Assembly (NCBI GenBank): GCA_025210395.1
Contig: JAOARV010000021.1
Coordinates: 1 to 40,429 of the forward strand
Reading direction: 5' to 3'
DNA from: Marinisporobacter sp.
GTDB taxonomy: Bacteria > Bacillota > Clostridia > Peptostreptococcales > Thermotaleaceae
DNA length: 40,429 bases
Shown here: positions 32,573 through 40,384 of the stretch, in pieces
Numbering within the stretch: the stretch's first letter is position 1
Layout of the letters: each line of letters opens with the position of its first letter
Notes under the pieces: model-generated
Seen by the model: the letters and a program-made list of their open reading frames with translations, nothing else
Databases searched by the model: none
Told to the model about the DNA's origin: nothing
Made by a program: the position numbers and the translations under genes

Positions 32573-32649
32573 TAGGATTATCTTTAGAAGTTTATTGTAA
32601 AATTTAGGTGGATATGAAGGAAGTAGAGTTTTCGTAGGAATATATAATG

Positions 32650-32725
32650 AAAATTTTATGAAATAGAATATCGGTTTATTAAAAACATGTATTGCGGTGT
32701 GGAGTTAAATCCACACCATTTATTT
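32650..32725. repeat. dispersed repeat R3; bidirectional terminator
   Basis: GGTGTGGA (32696-32703) pairs perfectly with TCCACACC (32710-32717), followed by ATTTATTTTTT. The upstream half (AAAATTTTATG.AA, AGAATATCG.TTT.TTAAA) matches R1. It separates the methyltransferase gene from the convergent phage operon and can end both. Confidence 0.75.
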
Positions 32726-32728
32726 TTT

Positions 32729-33085
32729 CTATGCTTTAGGCAAATAAGCTACTGCAACTTGAACAATCAATTCTAATGCTTTTGTTTGTACCTCTATTTC
32801 AAAAATATCTACAAGTTGATTTGAGATTAGATATACTGCTTCATCATGCTTTTCTTGAGAATGAATGGATAATTCCTCTAATCCTTTGACTACCTTAAGA
32901 GATACATCTGAAATCTTTTTCAGTTTATCATCTCTAAATGCATATCCAAATAACATCAGTGCTAATTGTACTTCTTTATAATATTCCATATCTTTTCTTT
33001 TTAGATAGGGAGCAACAATCTTTATAAAACCGAATAATGCTATTACTAAACCAATAGCATAAACAATATTCATATCAATTTTCAT
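32729..33085 (-). CDS. phage holin, LLH type (putative)
   Basis: A 118-residue protein with one N-terminal membrane helix (about residues 7-28), a basic KRKD stretch, and a long soluble helical C-terminus, the layout of LLH-type holins. It lies 15 bases after the amidase gene, at the end of the leftward operon, where lysis genes are usual. The ATG has AAGGAGG nine bases ahead. The holin call rests on topology and place, not on a clear sequence match. Confidence 0.6.
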   Translation of the reverse strand: MKIDMNIVYAIGLVIALFGFIKIVAPYLKRKDMEYYKEVQLALMLFGYAFRDDKLKKISDVSLKVVKGLEELSIHSQEKHDEAVYLISNQLVDIFEIEVQTKALELIVQVAVAYLPKA

Positions 33086-33100
33086 TATGAAATAACCTCC

Positions 33101-33886
33101 TTAGATTGCCTTCTCAAACAGTGTAAGAGCCTTGTACAGAATCGTAACCCCTTCAGCTCTAGTCATAGGTCTATTCGGATTAAAATAACCACTATTATCT
33201 CCTTTGACGATACCTTTCTTAGCCATATATTCAATCATTTCTTTAGCCCAATGACCTTTAATATCCTTGAAAACACAGTTGTTACTTGTACCAGTTTTCT
33301 CAGCGATTTTCCTAGCGATTAGATTTTTAAATGTTATCCAAGCTTTCTCATCAGAAACAAAAGGTCTTGGACAATCTTTTCCAGTTATATCATAATGTCT
33401 AATAAGCATATCAATTCCTATATTATTTCGAATCATAATATCAGATGCTAATTCAGCGGTAAGTTCACAAGTTTTACGCCAATCACTATCAGAATTCACA
33501 CACATTTCAATACCAATAGTGAAAGCATTTGGGTAGCATTGTCCATTTGCAGTCAAAAAGTGTTTCTTTGCAAAGTTAGTATATCTTTTGCTTCCAACAT
33601 GGTAGGCAATTTCATCTTCAGGGATGGTGTTTTGAATGCTGTCTTGATCTACGATATAGTGAGCAGAACCATATCTAAACTTAACATTTGTACCTTTTTC
33701 CTCATATCTACCATTATCACGTTCCCATGCTCTACCAAAATATTTTGCATTTGCAATATCATCAGCACCTTTTGAAAAATTTGCTGTCCAGTGGATGACA
33801 AGGGCTTTAGGGGAAATCAATTTTGTACCACGCCTATTAGGATGGCTTAAGGGAAAAAGGTATTTTGTCATAACATCATATTTCAT
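33101..33886 (-). CDS. N-acetylmuramoyl-L-alanine amidase (Amidase_2) with C-terminal SLH domain
   Basis: A 261-residue endolysin. The Amidase_2/PGRP domain spans about residues 22-185: VIHWTANF (zinc His), AHYIVD, IAYHVG, TIGIEMCVN and a last ligand region RHYDITGKDCPRP. After a short linker an S-layer homology domain follows (FKDIKGHWAKEMIEYMAKKGI, RPMTRAEGVTIL). SLH domains bind pyruvylated wall polymers, so this lysin would be anchored in the wall. I chose the ATG at 33886, since GGAGGGATATTG precedes it; an ATG six codons earlier lacks a site. It overlaps the previous gene by 11 bases. Confidence 0.88.
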   Translation of the reverse strand: MKYDVMTKYLFPLSHPNRRGTKLISPKALVIHWTANFSKGADDIANAKYFGRAWERDNGRYEEKGTNVKFRYGSAHYIVDQDSIQNTIPEDEIAYHVGSKRYTNFAKKHFLTANGQCYPNAFTIGIEMCVNSDSDWRKTCELTAELASDIMIRNNIGIDMLIRHYDITGKDCPRPFVSDEKAWITFKNLIARKIAEKTGTSNNCVFKDIKGHWAKEMIEYMAKKGIVKGDNSGYFNPNRPMTRAEGVTILYKALTLFEKAI

Positions 33887-34169
33887 CAATATCCCTCCTG
33901 TCATTGGTGTTTGGCGTAAAGTTTACATCGTCCATCGTGTTCTGATAATATCTATCTGGTTTAAAATATGAGATTCCTTTTCTAATCACAAACAGAGAAC
34001 CTAATATTGCAACCAAGTAAATGATATCTTTATTGGTTTCTGCATATCTTAAATAGCGATAGAGCACAGATAAAACAGTCAAAATAAAAAGGACTCCAGT
34101 TGTAACTTTTTCAAAGTCATGTTCTGTAAGTCCATTAGCATCATTGAGAAATGTTTTGAATTTTGTCAT
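33876..34169 (-). CDS. small phage membrane protein, two transmembrane segments
   Basis: A 97-residue protein starting MTKFKTFLNDANGLTEHDFEK with two hydrophobic helices (about 24-39 and 49-67) and a polar Asp/Asn-rich tail. No family recognised. Its place between the XhlA-like protein and the amidase makes a holin or antiholin role possible. The ATG at 34169 has AAGGATGA ahead; the frame is open for 24 more codons upstream, which would overlap the previous gene. Confidence 0.55.
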   Translation of the reverse strand: MTKFKTFLNDANGLTEHDFEKVTTGVLFILTVLSVLYRYLRYAETNKDIIYLVAILGSLFVIRKGISYFKPDRYYQNTMDDVNFTPNTNDRRDIDEI

Positions 34170-34180
34170 AGGATCATCCT

Positions 34181-34513
34181 TTACTTTAGATTTAATAAAT
34201 AGGTTAATACCATACCAACAACCAGTGTAATCAAACCCCAAACTTCTTTTCTATCTATAAGGGTGATTTCTTTTTTAGCATTAACAGCTTCATCAGTGAT
34301 ATTGAAAAACTTCTCTAATATGAGCTTGAAATTTTTTGATTGCTCACTGCCCATTTCAAGTACTGTAGTTTTTAAATCCGATTGGTTTTTCTCAATATTT
34401 GATAGTTGGAATTTAAATTCATGTTTGAATATCTCTAAATCTCTAATTCTTTCTTCATGATCTTTTATGGTTTCTTTTACATCATCATGGAAAGAATATT
34501 CTTTTTTATCCAT
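34181..34513 (-). CDS. XhlA-like hemolysin/lysis accessory protein
   Basis: A 110-residue protein with a coiled-coil region (DVKETIKDHEERIRDLE.. and more heptads) and a C-terminal membrane helix (about 90-107: EVWGLITLVVGMVLTYLL). This is the layout of XhlA-family (PF10779) phage proteins that assist host lysis with a holin and amidase. The ATG at 34513 with GGAGGG ahead is chosen over an upstream one. Confidence 0.7.
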   Translation of the reverse strand: MDKKEYSFHDDVKETIKDHEERIRDLEIFKHEFKFQLSNIEKNQSDLKTTVLEMGSEQSKNFKLILEKFFNITDEAVNAKKEITLIDRKEVWGLITLVVGMVLTYLLNLK

Positions 34514-34578
34514 TTTTGATCCCTCCTGTATGGATATTTTTTTACATAGTATTAGTTGATAGGAAGACATAAAAACAA

Positions 34579-34860
34579 CTATTGTGATACGATTTGCCTT
34601 TTATAGGGTATAAATAAATTCTGAGGATTTCTATTTACAAAATGAACCCAAACAGGATTTCCAGCTTCAAAAGTTATATCTGGGTTAGCTGGAATAGAAG
34701 GGGAGATATTAGGACTACCATTAATATATACATTCAATGTACCATTTGCATTTACATCTGTGACTATACCCAAATGCCATTCATGGGTAAGTAATCCCTT
34801 TTTTCTCAAGTAATTATCAATGATATTATGGATCATTTGAATAAATTTTTCTTGTTTCAT
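34579..34860 (-). CDS. small phage tail/baseplate protein, OB-fold-like
   Basis: A 93-residue protein. After an N-terminal helix (FIQMIHNIIDNYLRKKGL), the rest reads like a small barrel (HLGIVTDVNANGTLNVYINGS and NPVWVHFVNRNPQNLFI), as in small hub-spike OB-fold proteins of phage tails. The ATG at 34860 lies directly after the tail-hub gene stop. No named family recognised. Confidence 0.5.
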   Translation of the reverse strand: MKQEKFIQMIHNIIDNYLRKKGLLTHEWHLGIVTDVNANGTLNVYINGSPNISPSIPANPDITFEAGNPVWVHFVNRNPQNLFIPYKRQIVSQ

Positions 34861-36030
34861 TTAAGGTAATCCCTCCTTAATTTTTATAGCTTCAGCAATC
34901 ATTATTTTTGGTTTAATAGGGATGGAAAATTGTTTTAGTTGATAATTCCCAACACAACCATTGTTACTATCAATGATCTCAATTACATCATTTGCTTCAT
35001 GGAGATAGTTAGGAGCAATATTGATAGAAACTTTCTCTATATATTGCAATCTCTTTTTTAGTTCAAATTTTGCTCTAGCATCACATTGAGATTGTGTGTC
35101 AATATTACTATCAGGGTTTCCATCATTCCAAGCATAAAACCTATTTCCAATTTTTTGAATAGAGAGGGGGTGGTTAGCCCATTCTGAAAGAGTATCATCA
35201 ATCACTATTTCTGTTCGAAACTCTGCTGTGTTTGAGGAACCACCAAGAACAAGGATATGGTTGAAAAGTTCAGTATCATCTAATCTACGAGTACTGCCAG
35301 CATAAAGTGTAGAGGTATCAATTTTATAAGTCCAGCAAGGGGAATCAAATAGTGGATTTTGGTATTTTTCAAATCTTAAATATCCATTAATGTCAAAATA
35401 AATATCATAAAAATATTCACTATCGGAATAACATTTCGAAGTTAGTTCTTTCATTGCAGTACCTCTGTTTTGACCAATTTGATAGGTTAGATCATAGGGT
35501 ACAACAATATCTGTATCATCAAGAATCATATTTTTAATACCAGCACCTTGAGCAAGTATTTTTATTGCTTCTTTAATGTTAGTACCAGCATTGATAGTTG
35601 TTTCATGAGTGAACCTTCCAAAGTTTCCAGTAAGCAAGTACCATTGATCTTGTCCACTTATGGACACGGTGTTCTCTTGTGGGGTATTGGTAGCTTCAGG
35701 TTGAGTCATAATAAAAACTCCCTGTGGAACATATTTAATTCCAAAAGGAGTTCTTAATCCAATCCATAATTTAATTTTCTTATGATCTATCCAAATCAGA
35801 CTACCTTCATTCCAAGTGAACTTTCCATCTCTGTTGTCTAATTTAAGGGTAAACATCCTTCTTATGTCTCTATCTGCACTCACTGATATATCTCCGATTG
35901 TGTCACTATTCACATGATGGGTAAATACATCTAAAATATTTTCGTTGTGATCCATCAACTCTAATTTCACATGGACTTCAGAAATAGGGGAGGTCAATGT
36001 TTTAATAATGCTATCTGTTGTAGTAATCAT
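34861..36030 (-). CDS. phage tail-hub / baseplate protein
   Basis: A 389-residue structural protein. The first half has SPISEVHVKLELMDHNENILDVF and IGDISVSADRDIRRMFTLKLDN..GKFTW, then GVFIMTQPE; the second half has a long stretch with YYDIYFDINGYLRFEK-like strands. This pattern belongs to tail-associated hub proteins of Gram-positive siphophage-like particles, which attach to the tape-measure tip and carry fibres. The ATG at 36030 follows GGAGATG. Assignment is at the level of tail structural protein. Confidence 0.65.
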   Translation of the reverse strand: MITTTDSIIKTLTSPISEVHVKLELMDHNENILDVFTHHVNSDTIGDISVSADRDIRRMFTLKLDNRDGKFTWNEGSLIWIDHKKIKLWIGLRTPFGIKYVPQGVFIMTQPEATNTPQENTVSISGQDQWYLLTGNFGRFTHETTINAGTNIKEAIKILAQGAGIKNMILDDTDIVVPYDLTYQIGQNRGTAMKELTSKCYSDSEYFYDIYFDINGYLRFEKYQNPLFDSPCWTYKIDTSTLYAGSTRRLDDTELFNHILVLGGSSNTAEFRTEIVIDDTLSEWANHPLSIQKIGNRFYAWNDGNPDSNIDTQSQCDARAKFELKKRLQYIEKVSINIAPNYLHEANDVIEIIDSNNGCVGNYQLKQFSIPIKPKIMIAEAIKIKEGLP

Positions 36031-36055
36031 TAGGACATCTCCTCAATTTAACCAA

Positions 36056-36664
36056 TTAATCTTCATATTCTCCAACCTCAACCCAGTTAACAGCTATTTT
36101 AGTAACCCCTTGCAATCTTGATAGAATAGTTTCCTGTGGAGAAGAAATATCAACTACAAATTTTCTGCCATATTTATCTTTAAGAAGATAAGGTTTACGT
36201 TGTGTAAGCATCTGATCAAATTTATCATATTGTTCTTTAGTAGATTCTCCTTCAGGAATAAATAAACCACTAAGGGTACATTTCCTTGCACGTTTTGTTC
36301 CGTATCTTACTAATGGATATTTTCCAAATGTGGACATTTCAGTTCTATCTTCGGTCATGTTGATTGTAACATCATCAAGGTTATATAAAAATTGAAAATT
36401 ATATTCTTCAGGGTTATCTAAATCAACAATCCACCATCCATCAAATTCTGGTCTAACGACTGTTGCTGTTACGATTCCTTCAATCCCTGTAGCATCTACT
36501 GGGGTAACGATATATTCATAATAGACTGTAGAAAGAGCAGAGTAGTCATCATAAACGATTTGAGATGGTTCTGGGGAGAAGGGGAGTTCTTTAAGAATCG
36601 TGTACTTTTGCGTTGACATGTCCCTACGTTTTATTCTAATTTTGTCAATTGGATTTTCTCTCAT
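36056..36664 (-). CDS. virion structural protein, C-terminal part (fibronectin-III-like then tail domain)
   Basis: A 202-residue protein. Residues 1-70 look like a fibronectin-III module (IDKIRIKRRDMSTQKYTILKE..YYEYIVTPVDATGIEG); residues 75-200 look like a Dit-like tail domain (WWIVDLDNPEEYNFQF, then TFGKYPLVRYGTKRARKCTLSG). The ATG overlaps the stop of the 36661-36876 gene by four bases (ATGA). The two may be parts of one gene, since the upstream protein ends right where a fibronectin strand should continue. Confidence 0.6.
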   Translation of the reverse strand: MRENPIDKIRIKRRDMSTQKYTILKELPFSPEPSQIVYDDYSALSTVYYEYIVTPVDATGIEGIVTATVVRPEFDGWWIVDLDNPEEYNFQFLYNLDDVTINMTEDRTEMSTFGKYPLVRYGTKRARKCTLSGLFIPEGESTKEQYDKFDQMLTQRKPYLLKDKYGRKFVVDISSPQETILSRLQGVTKIAVNWVEVGEYED

Positions 36665-36876
36665 TTAATATTACCAGCTTCTAAATCACCATTAAATGCA
36701 GCCAATAATATGGTACCAAATCCCCAACTGTTTTTATTAGAACTATTATCCATTGTAGTTTGAACATGCAATTCATCTGCTATAGTATTTTCAATTTTAA
36801 TATATGATGCATTTGAAATAGGGGGAGATTTAAAATCAAAAATATCTCCACCAATCATGTTATAGCCAATGAGCAC
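36661..36876 (-). CDS. virion structural protein, N-terminal part
   Basis: A 71-residue protein (GTG start at 36876, with AAGGTGGTG ahead) rich in Asn, Ser and Thr, ending in GTILLAAFNGDLEAGNIK. It is probably a phage structural protein or the front of the following gene; see the four-base overlap at 36661-36664. No family recognised. Confidence 0.5.
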   Translation of the reverse strand: MLIGYNMIGGDIFDFKSPPISNASYIKIENTIADELHVQTTMDNSSNKNSWGFGTILLAAFNGDLEAGNIK

Positions 36877-36890
36877 TAGAATACACCACC

Positions 36891-37064
36891 TTATTGTGAT
36901 TCAAATTCTTGCTTTTTGGTAGCCCATTCTTTTTGTAATCTAGTAACTTCATCAAGCTCTCCTAGAGATTTTGCTTCTTCAATAAGCTTAAGATATTCAT
37001 CTCTCGCTTGCTTAAATGATTTTTTAACTGTGATTTTGTCATTTTCAATTTTGATAACTACCAT
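36891..37064 (-). CDS. small phage protein of XkdX-like size
   Basis: A 57-residue protein, short beta start (VVIKIENDKITVK) then one long charged helix (QARDEYLKLIEEAKSLGEL.. to EWATKKQEFESQ). Proteins of this size and layout sit between fibre and lysis genes in many Gram-positive phages. The ATG at 37064 has AAGGAG ahead; three further codons upstream are in frame. Function unknown. Confidence 0.55.
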   Translation of the reverse strand: MVVIKIENDKITVKKSFKQARDEYLKLIEEAKSLGELDEVTRLQKEWATKKQEFESQ

Positions 37065-37077
37065 GATAATCAACTCC

Positions 37078-37467
37078 TTATTCTATAACAGTTATAGTGA
37101 GTGCATCATATCTTTTATCACCATCGTCTACACATATATTGAATTCACCCTTAGATTCAGAAACAAATGTTAAAGTTGCAGTTCCATTTTCTGTAGGGAT
37201 AATGAGAGGTGAACTATCGTTAATGAAACAATTTAATTCTGTTAATTCACTATAGATAATATCATCATATAGGAGGGACTGTTTATCTTTAGATATTTTA
37301 ATTTTTTTTATTTTTATGGATATTGTTAATTCCTCATTCGTTTGTATAATATTAGTGTTTGATATTAATTCTATGATTTCATCATGTCCTACCATATTAT
37401 CTGTAGTCCAATTATCACCATTCATTTTCATATATATCAAATTGTTTTCTACCCTATATTCAAGCAT
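37078..37467 (-). CDS. hypothetical phage protein
   Basis: A 129-residue protein of predominantly beta appearance (LEYRVENNLIYMKMNGDNW at the start, NGTATLTFVSESKGEFNICVDDG near the end). It resembles an Ig-like or tail accessory domain, but I do not recognise a family. The ATG shares a base with the stop codon of the fibre gene (TAATG), so it is translationally coupled to it; AGGGAGG lies just ahead. Confidence 0.6.
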   Translation of the reverse strand: MLEYRVENNLIYMKMNGDNWTTDNMVGHDEIIELISNTNIIQTNEELTISIKIKKIKISKDKQSLLYDDIIYSELTELNCFINDSSPLIIPTENGTATLTFVSESKGEFNICVDDGDKRYDALTITVIE

Positions 37468-39392
37468 TACTTAGACCTCCCTGCTATCTGATACATTAGA
37501 TATTTACCAGTACCACCTACATAATTGATTCGGTATTCTACTTTTAAAGAAGAAGTAACATTTATCTCAGGTAAACATCCTAAATATCGCTGGGATTGAT
37601 TACTTACATCAGCTCCATCAGTTAAACTCGTTAGAGTTGGATATAGTCCTCTTAAGTTGTAAAATGGTGCCATAGTAGAAAGATCAGAAAGAGCACCAGT
37701 GTTTCCATATGCCCATCTGTTGGGCATAAAAGCAGCTCCAGATGAAGTGTCAGTGCCTTTAACGTGTGCAAAAATAAATCCAGACAACATGCCTAATCCA
37801 GCATTTGAGGCAAAAGTATACCCATCTGGACAACATTTATAGTAAGCAAGAACACCATCTATAGTGATTTTTAAATCGAAATCAACATAGCTAGAACCAC
37901 TCAATAGGGCAAAAAAGTCTAAATAGAAACTTCCATTAATGGTGAATAATGTAGTCCAATCGCAAGTATAACCAGCATTAAGACCACCTGGGGGAATTGC
38001 ATTAGGAAAAGGCATTGGTTTTGTGATATTAGAATCACTATATAATGCATCTAAACTTATTCCCACATATTTCCACACTCCTTCATCATAGTATTGCAAT
38101 GATCCATTATTAATTCTGACTATTCCATCATGTAAAATGCCATAATCGTGTCCATCTGCATTTCTAATCCGTAAACTATCAGCTCCATAGCCTTTGTGGT
38201 ATAAAGCAGTGGCAGAAAGACCACTTTTATGAAAACCGAGTATTGGATTAGATCCATCTGTTGTCCTTAATTCAGTGTGACCTTGTATATAGCTTGAATT
38301 ATTGATAGCAGGATTATTTTTTACTTGAGAATTAGTAATTCCATCAAGTCTATAGAGATTTGAACCGTGTAATCCATCTACTGCATCAGCATCACCACCA
38401 CTAGCAGGAAGGCTTGTTGGTTTATTGGATAAATCATTATAATTACCAGTTGTAGCAACCGTAGCTAGTCCTGTTATCATTCCTACTGGGTGAGTGGCAG
38501 GATGCTGATAGTTTGTTGCACCAGCTTCAATCTCTGCAAGTTTATTTTTTTCTGCTGTAGTATAATCTTCTGTTGAGAGATCTTTTCCAGATACTTTATC
38601 CACTTTATTGTCTAATTTTGAATCAATCTCATTAATTGCAGAAACTAAATCACTTTTGTCTGTAGTTGTTAAATTAGTTAAAATTCCAATATCACCACTT
38701 AATGAAGAAGTGTCTAAGAATAATGTCCAGTAGGTGCCATCAGATGGGAGATTTCCTATAGATGCTTGTATACAGTAATAAATATCACCATCATATCTTA
38801 CAGCATCATCAATATTGTAAGCTCTGTTGTTATCATATTCCCCTATGAAAGTAAGTCCAATACCAGCATCACCTTGATCACCGTTGCTGGCAACTTTAGC
38901 CCAGTAGAGGGGATCGGTTGGTGGATTTCCAAGAGTGTTTTGTTTACAAAGGTATGTGTCTTCATTTAATTTGACAACATTCCATTTATAATACTGTATT
39001 GAAGGGCTGTATTCATCCATAAAAGCAAATTTGCTTAATTCCACATCAAATTCACTTTTTTTAGCATCAGAATAATCGTTAATTTCTACTGATTTTGTAT
39101 CAATATAGGTATTAAATTCATCTTGCTTTGTAGCAATATAGCCTTCTGTATTATCTTTGAAAAATGTTTCTAAATTCGTTATACAATCTTGAAGCTTATT
39201 TAAATCTTCTGCTGTCCAAATCTTATCTCTTAGGGAATTAATCAAATTATTTAATTCTGCTGTTTCTTCTGGCGTTAATATACTTTTTAATATCAACTCT
39301 TTATATCTATCTACATTTATCTTATCTTGAGCTTGCATATCATAATGCTCTATAAAAGTATCTATGGAAGCTGGAAAACTGGATCTATTCAC
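37467..39392 (-). CDS. phage tail fibre protein with two carbohydrate-binding-like modules
   Basis: A 641-residue fibre. After a helical start (FIEHYDMQAQDKINVDRYKE) and a coiled stretch (about 80-125), two similar modules follow: YYKWNVVKLNEDTYLCKQ..LGNPPTDPLYWAKV and YNIDDAVRYDGDIYYCIQ..IGNLPSDGTYWTLF, each with the W/Y pattern of CBM5/12-type chitin-binding repeats. Then come tail-fibre repeats (KVDKVSGKDLSTEDYTTAEK, HPATHPVG) and a C-terminal globular part, likely the host-binding tip. A Collagen-like GDQGDAGIG lies between the modules. I chose GTG at 39392 because AAGGTGA is just ahead; a TTG at 39413 has no site. The upstream operon is missing. Confidence 0.8.
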   Translation of the reverse strand: MNRSSFPASIDTFIEHYDMQAQDKINVDRYKELILKSILTPEETAELNNLINSLRDKIWTAEDLNKLQDCITNLETFFKDNTEGYIATKQDEFNTYIDTKSVEINDYSDAKKSEFDVELSKFAFMDEYSPSIQYYKWNVVKLNEDTYLCKQNTLGNPPTDPLYWAKVASNGDQGDAGIGLTFIGEYDNNRAYNIDDAVRYDGDIYYCIQASIGNLPSDGTYWTLFLDTSSLSGDIGILTNLTTTDKSDLVSAINEIDSKLDNKVDKVSGKDLSTEDYTTAEKNKLAEIEAGATNYQHPATHPVGMITGLATVATTGNYNDLSNKPTSLPASGGDADAVDGLHGSNLYRLDGITNSQVKNNPAINNSSYIQGHTELRTTDGSNPILGFHKSGLSATALYHKGYGADSLRIRNADGHDYGILHDGIVRINNGSLQYYDEGVWKYVGISLDALYSDSNITKPMPFPNAIPPGGLNAGYTCDWTTLFTINGSFYLDFFALLSGSSYVDFDLKITIDGVLAYYKCCPDGYTFASNAGLGMLSGFIFAHVKGTDTSSGAAFMPNRWAYGNTGALSDLSTMAPFYNLRGLYPTLTSLTDGADVSNQSQRYLGCLPEINVTSSLKVEYRINYVGGTGKYLMYQIAGRSK

Positions 39393-39415
39393 GAAATCAC
39401 CTTGTATATACAATA

Positions 39416-39970
39416 GATTGGACGATTGAAGATTTAAAAACTGTGCTAAATCAAAGACTGAGAGTGCATTCGGATAATACGATTATGTCTTTTATGGATA
39501 TAATAGAAAACTCGGTAGAAGATAGATTGATAGAAAAAATATTTGTAATTGCAAATGCAAATCCTAGAGATCTATGGCACATATGGCATGAAATTTTTAG
39601 GGCTCAGTATCGTACTAATTATAATTCAAGAAAAATAGGATCAGATGCAATTATTGATGCACTTGAAAAATTTGTTACTAAATTTGATTTTTATGAATAC
39701 TATCCTAGAAAGAAAGATGCTAGACAGAATAGTAATGACGTATATTCTTATGTACAACATTTACTTAAGTTATCAGATGAAAAATTTACACATAATCAAC
39801 TTAAAAATGAAGCAAGTACAGGTGGTTCGACTAGAAATTATATTACAGGTATGCAAAACATAGGATTGGTGAAAAAAATGCCACAAAAAAGAGATGGTTC
39901 TGTGTTATATTGTATTAAAGACCCTAAAGTGATTTATGCTTTAAAAAATAAATTAGATATAGATAAATAG
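39416..39970 (+). pseudogene. 5'-truncated P-loop ATPase: C-terminal lid and winged-helix part
   Basis: An open frame of 184 codons starts without a start codon or ribosome site at WTIEDLKTVLNQRLRVHSD, a pattern of the lid region of ORC/KAP-type P-loop ATPases. VIANANPRDLWHIWHEI (about 50-66) is the arginine-finger/sensor-2-like segment, and LSDEKFTHNQLKNEASTGGSTRNYITGMQ is a winged helix near the end. The Walker motifs must have been upstream and have been replaced by the phage tail genes. A GTG at 39443 could start a short version, but no site precedes it. Confidence 0.6.
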
Positions 39971-40110
39971 AAACGATTACCTAACAGAAGGGGTCACAGC
40001 CTCTCTATGTACTAACCGAGTCGCCTCTACATCATCCATAAAACTAGTAAGGGACAATGAACCTATCCCTTCGTCTTGTCTGAGTTATGGTGTCGATATA
40101 AAATGTGGAT
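39971..40110. other. GC-richer structured stretch, possible RNA or gene remnant
   Basis: This 140-base stretch is clearly less AT-rich than its surroundings. AAGGGA (40049-40054) and TCCCTT (40066-40071) form a hairpin, and GAAGGG (39987-39992) can pair with CCCTTC (40067-40072) instead, so two folds compete. One frame is open on each strand (plus: EGVTASLCTNRVASTSS; minus: DEGIGSLSLTSFMDDVEATR), as often seen over conserved RNA. I cannot name a family. Confidence 0.4.
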
Positions 40111-40384
40111 GTCAAAAAAAGAAAGATAACAACTGATAATAAACTATGTTTCTATATACAATACATGTGGAGAACTTAGTACGACTATATCGTAAGCAAA
40201 TTAAGAACAGTAATTTCAATGGTTTCAGTGAGTGTATAGTCTTTTGAAAATTGTAATGGAGTAAGGGCATATAATGTTTAGGTAATATTATAGATAAACA
40301 ATTTCATTCTTAAAATTATTCTCTTGCATGATATTTTAAAATTTCCAAAAACTAAGTGTAATAAAAATTAAAGGAGATTTTAAA

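Noticed and set aside
40148..40249. 33-codon frame starting MFLYTIHVENLV
   Set aside because: No ribosome binding site and no recognisable pattern; random frames of this size are common in AT-rich DNA.
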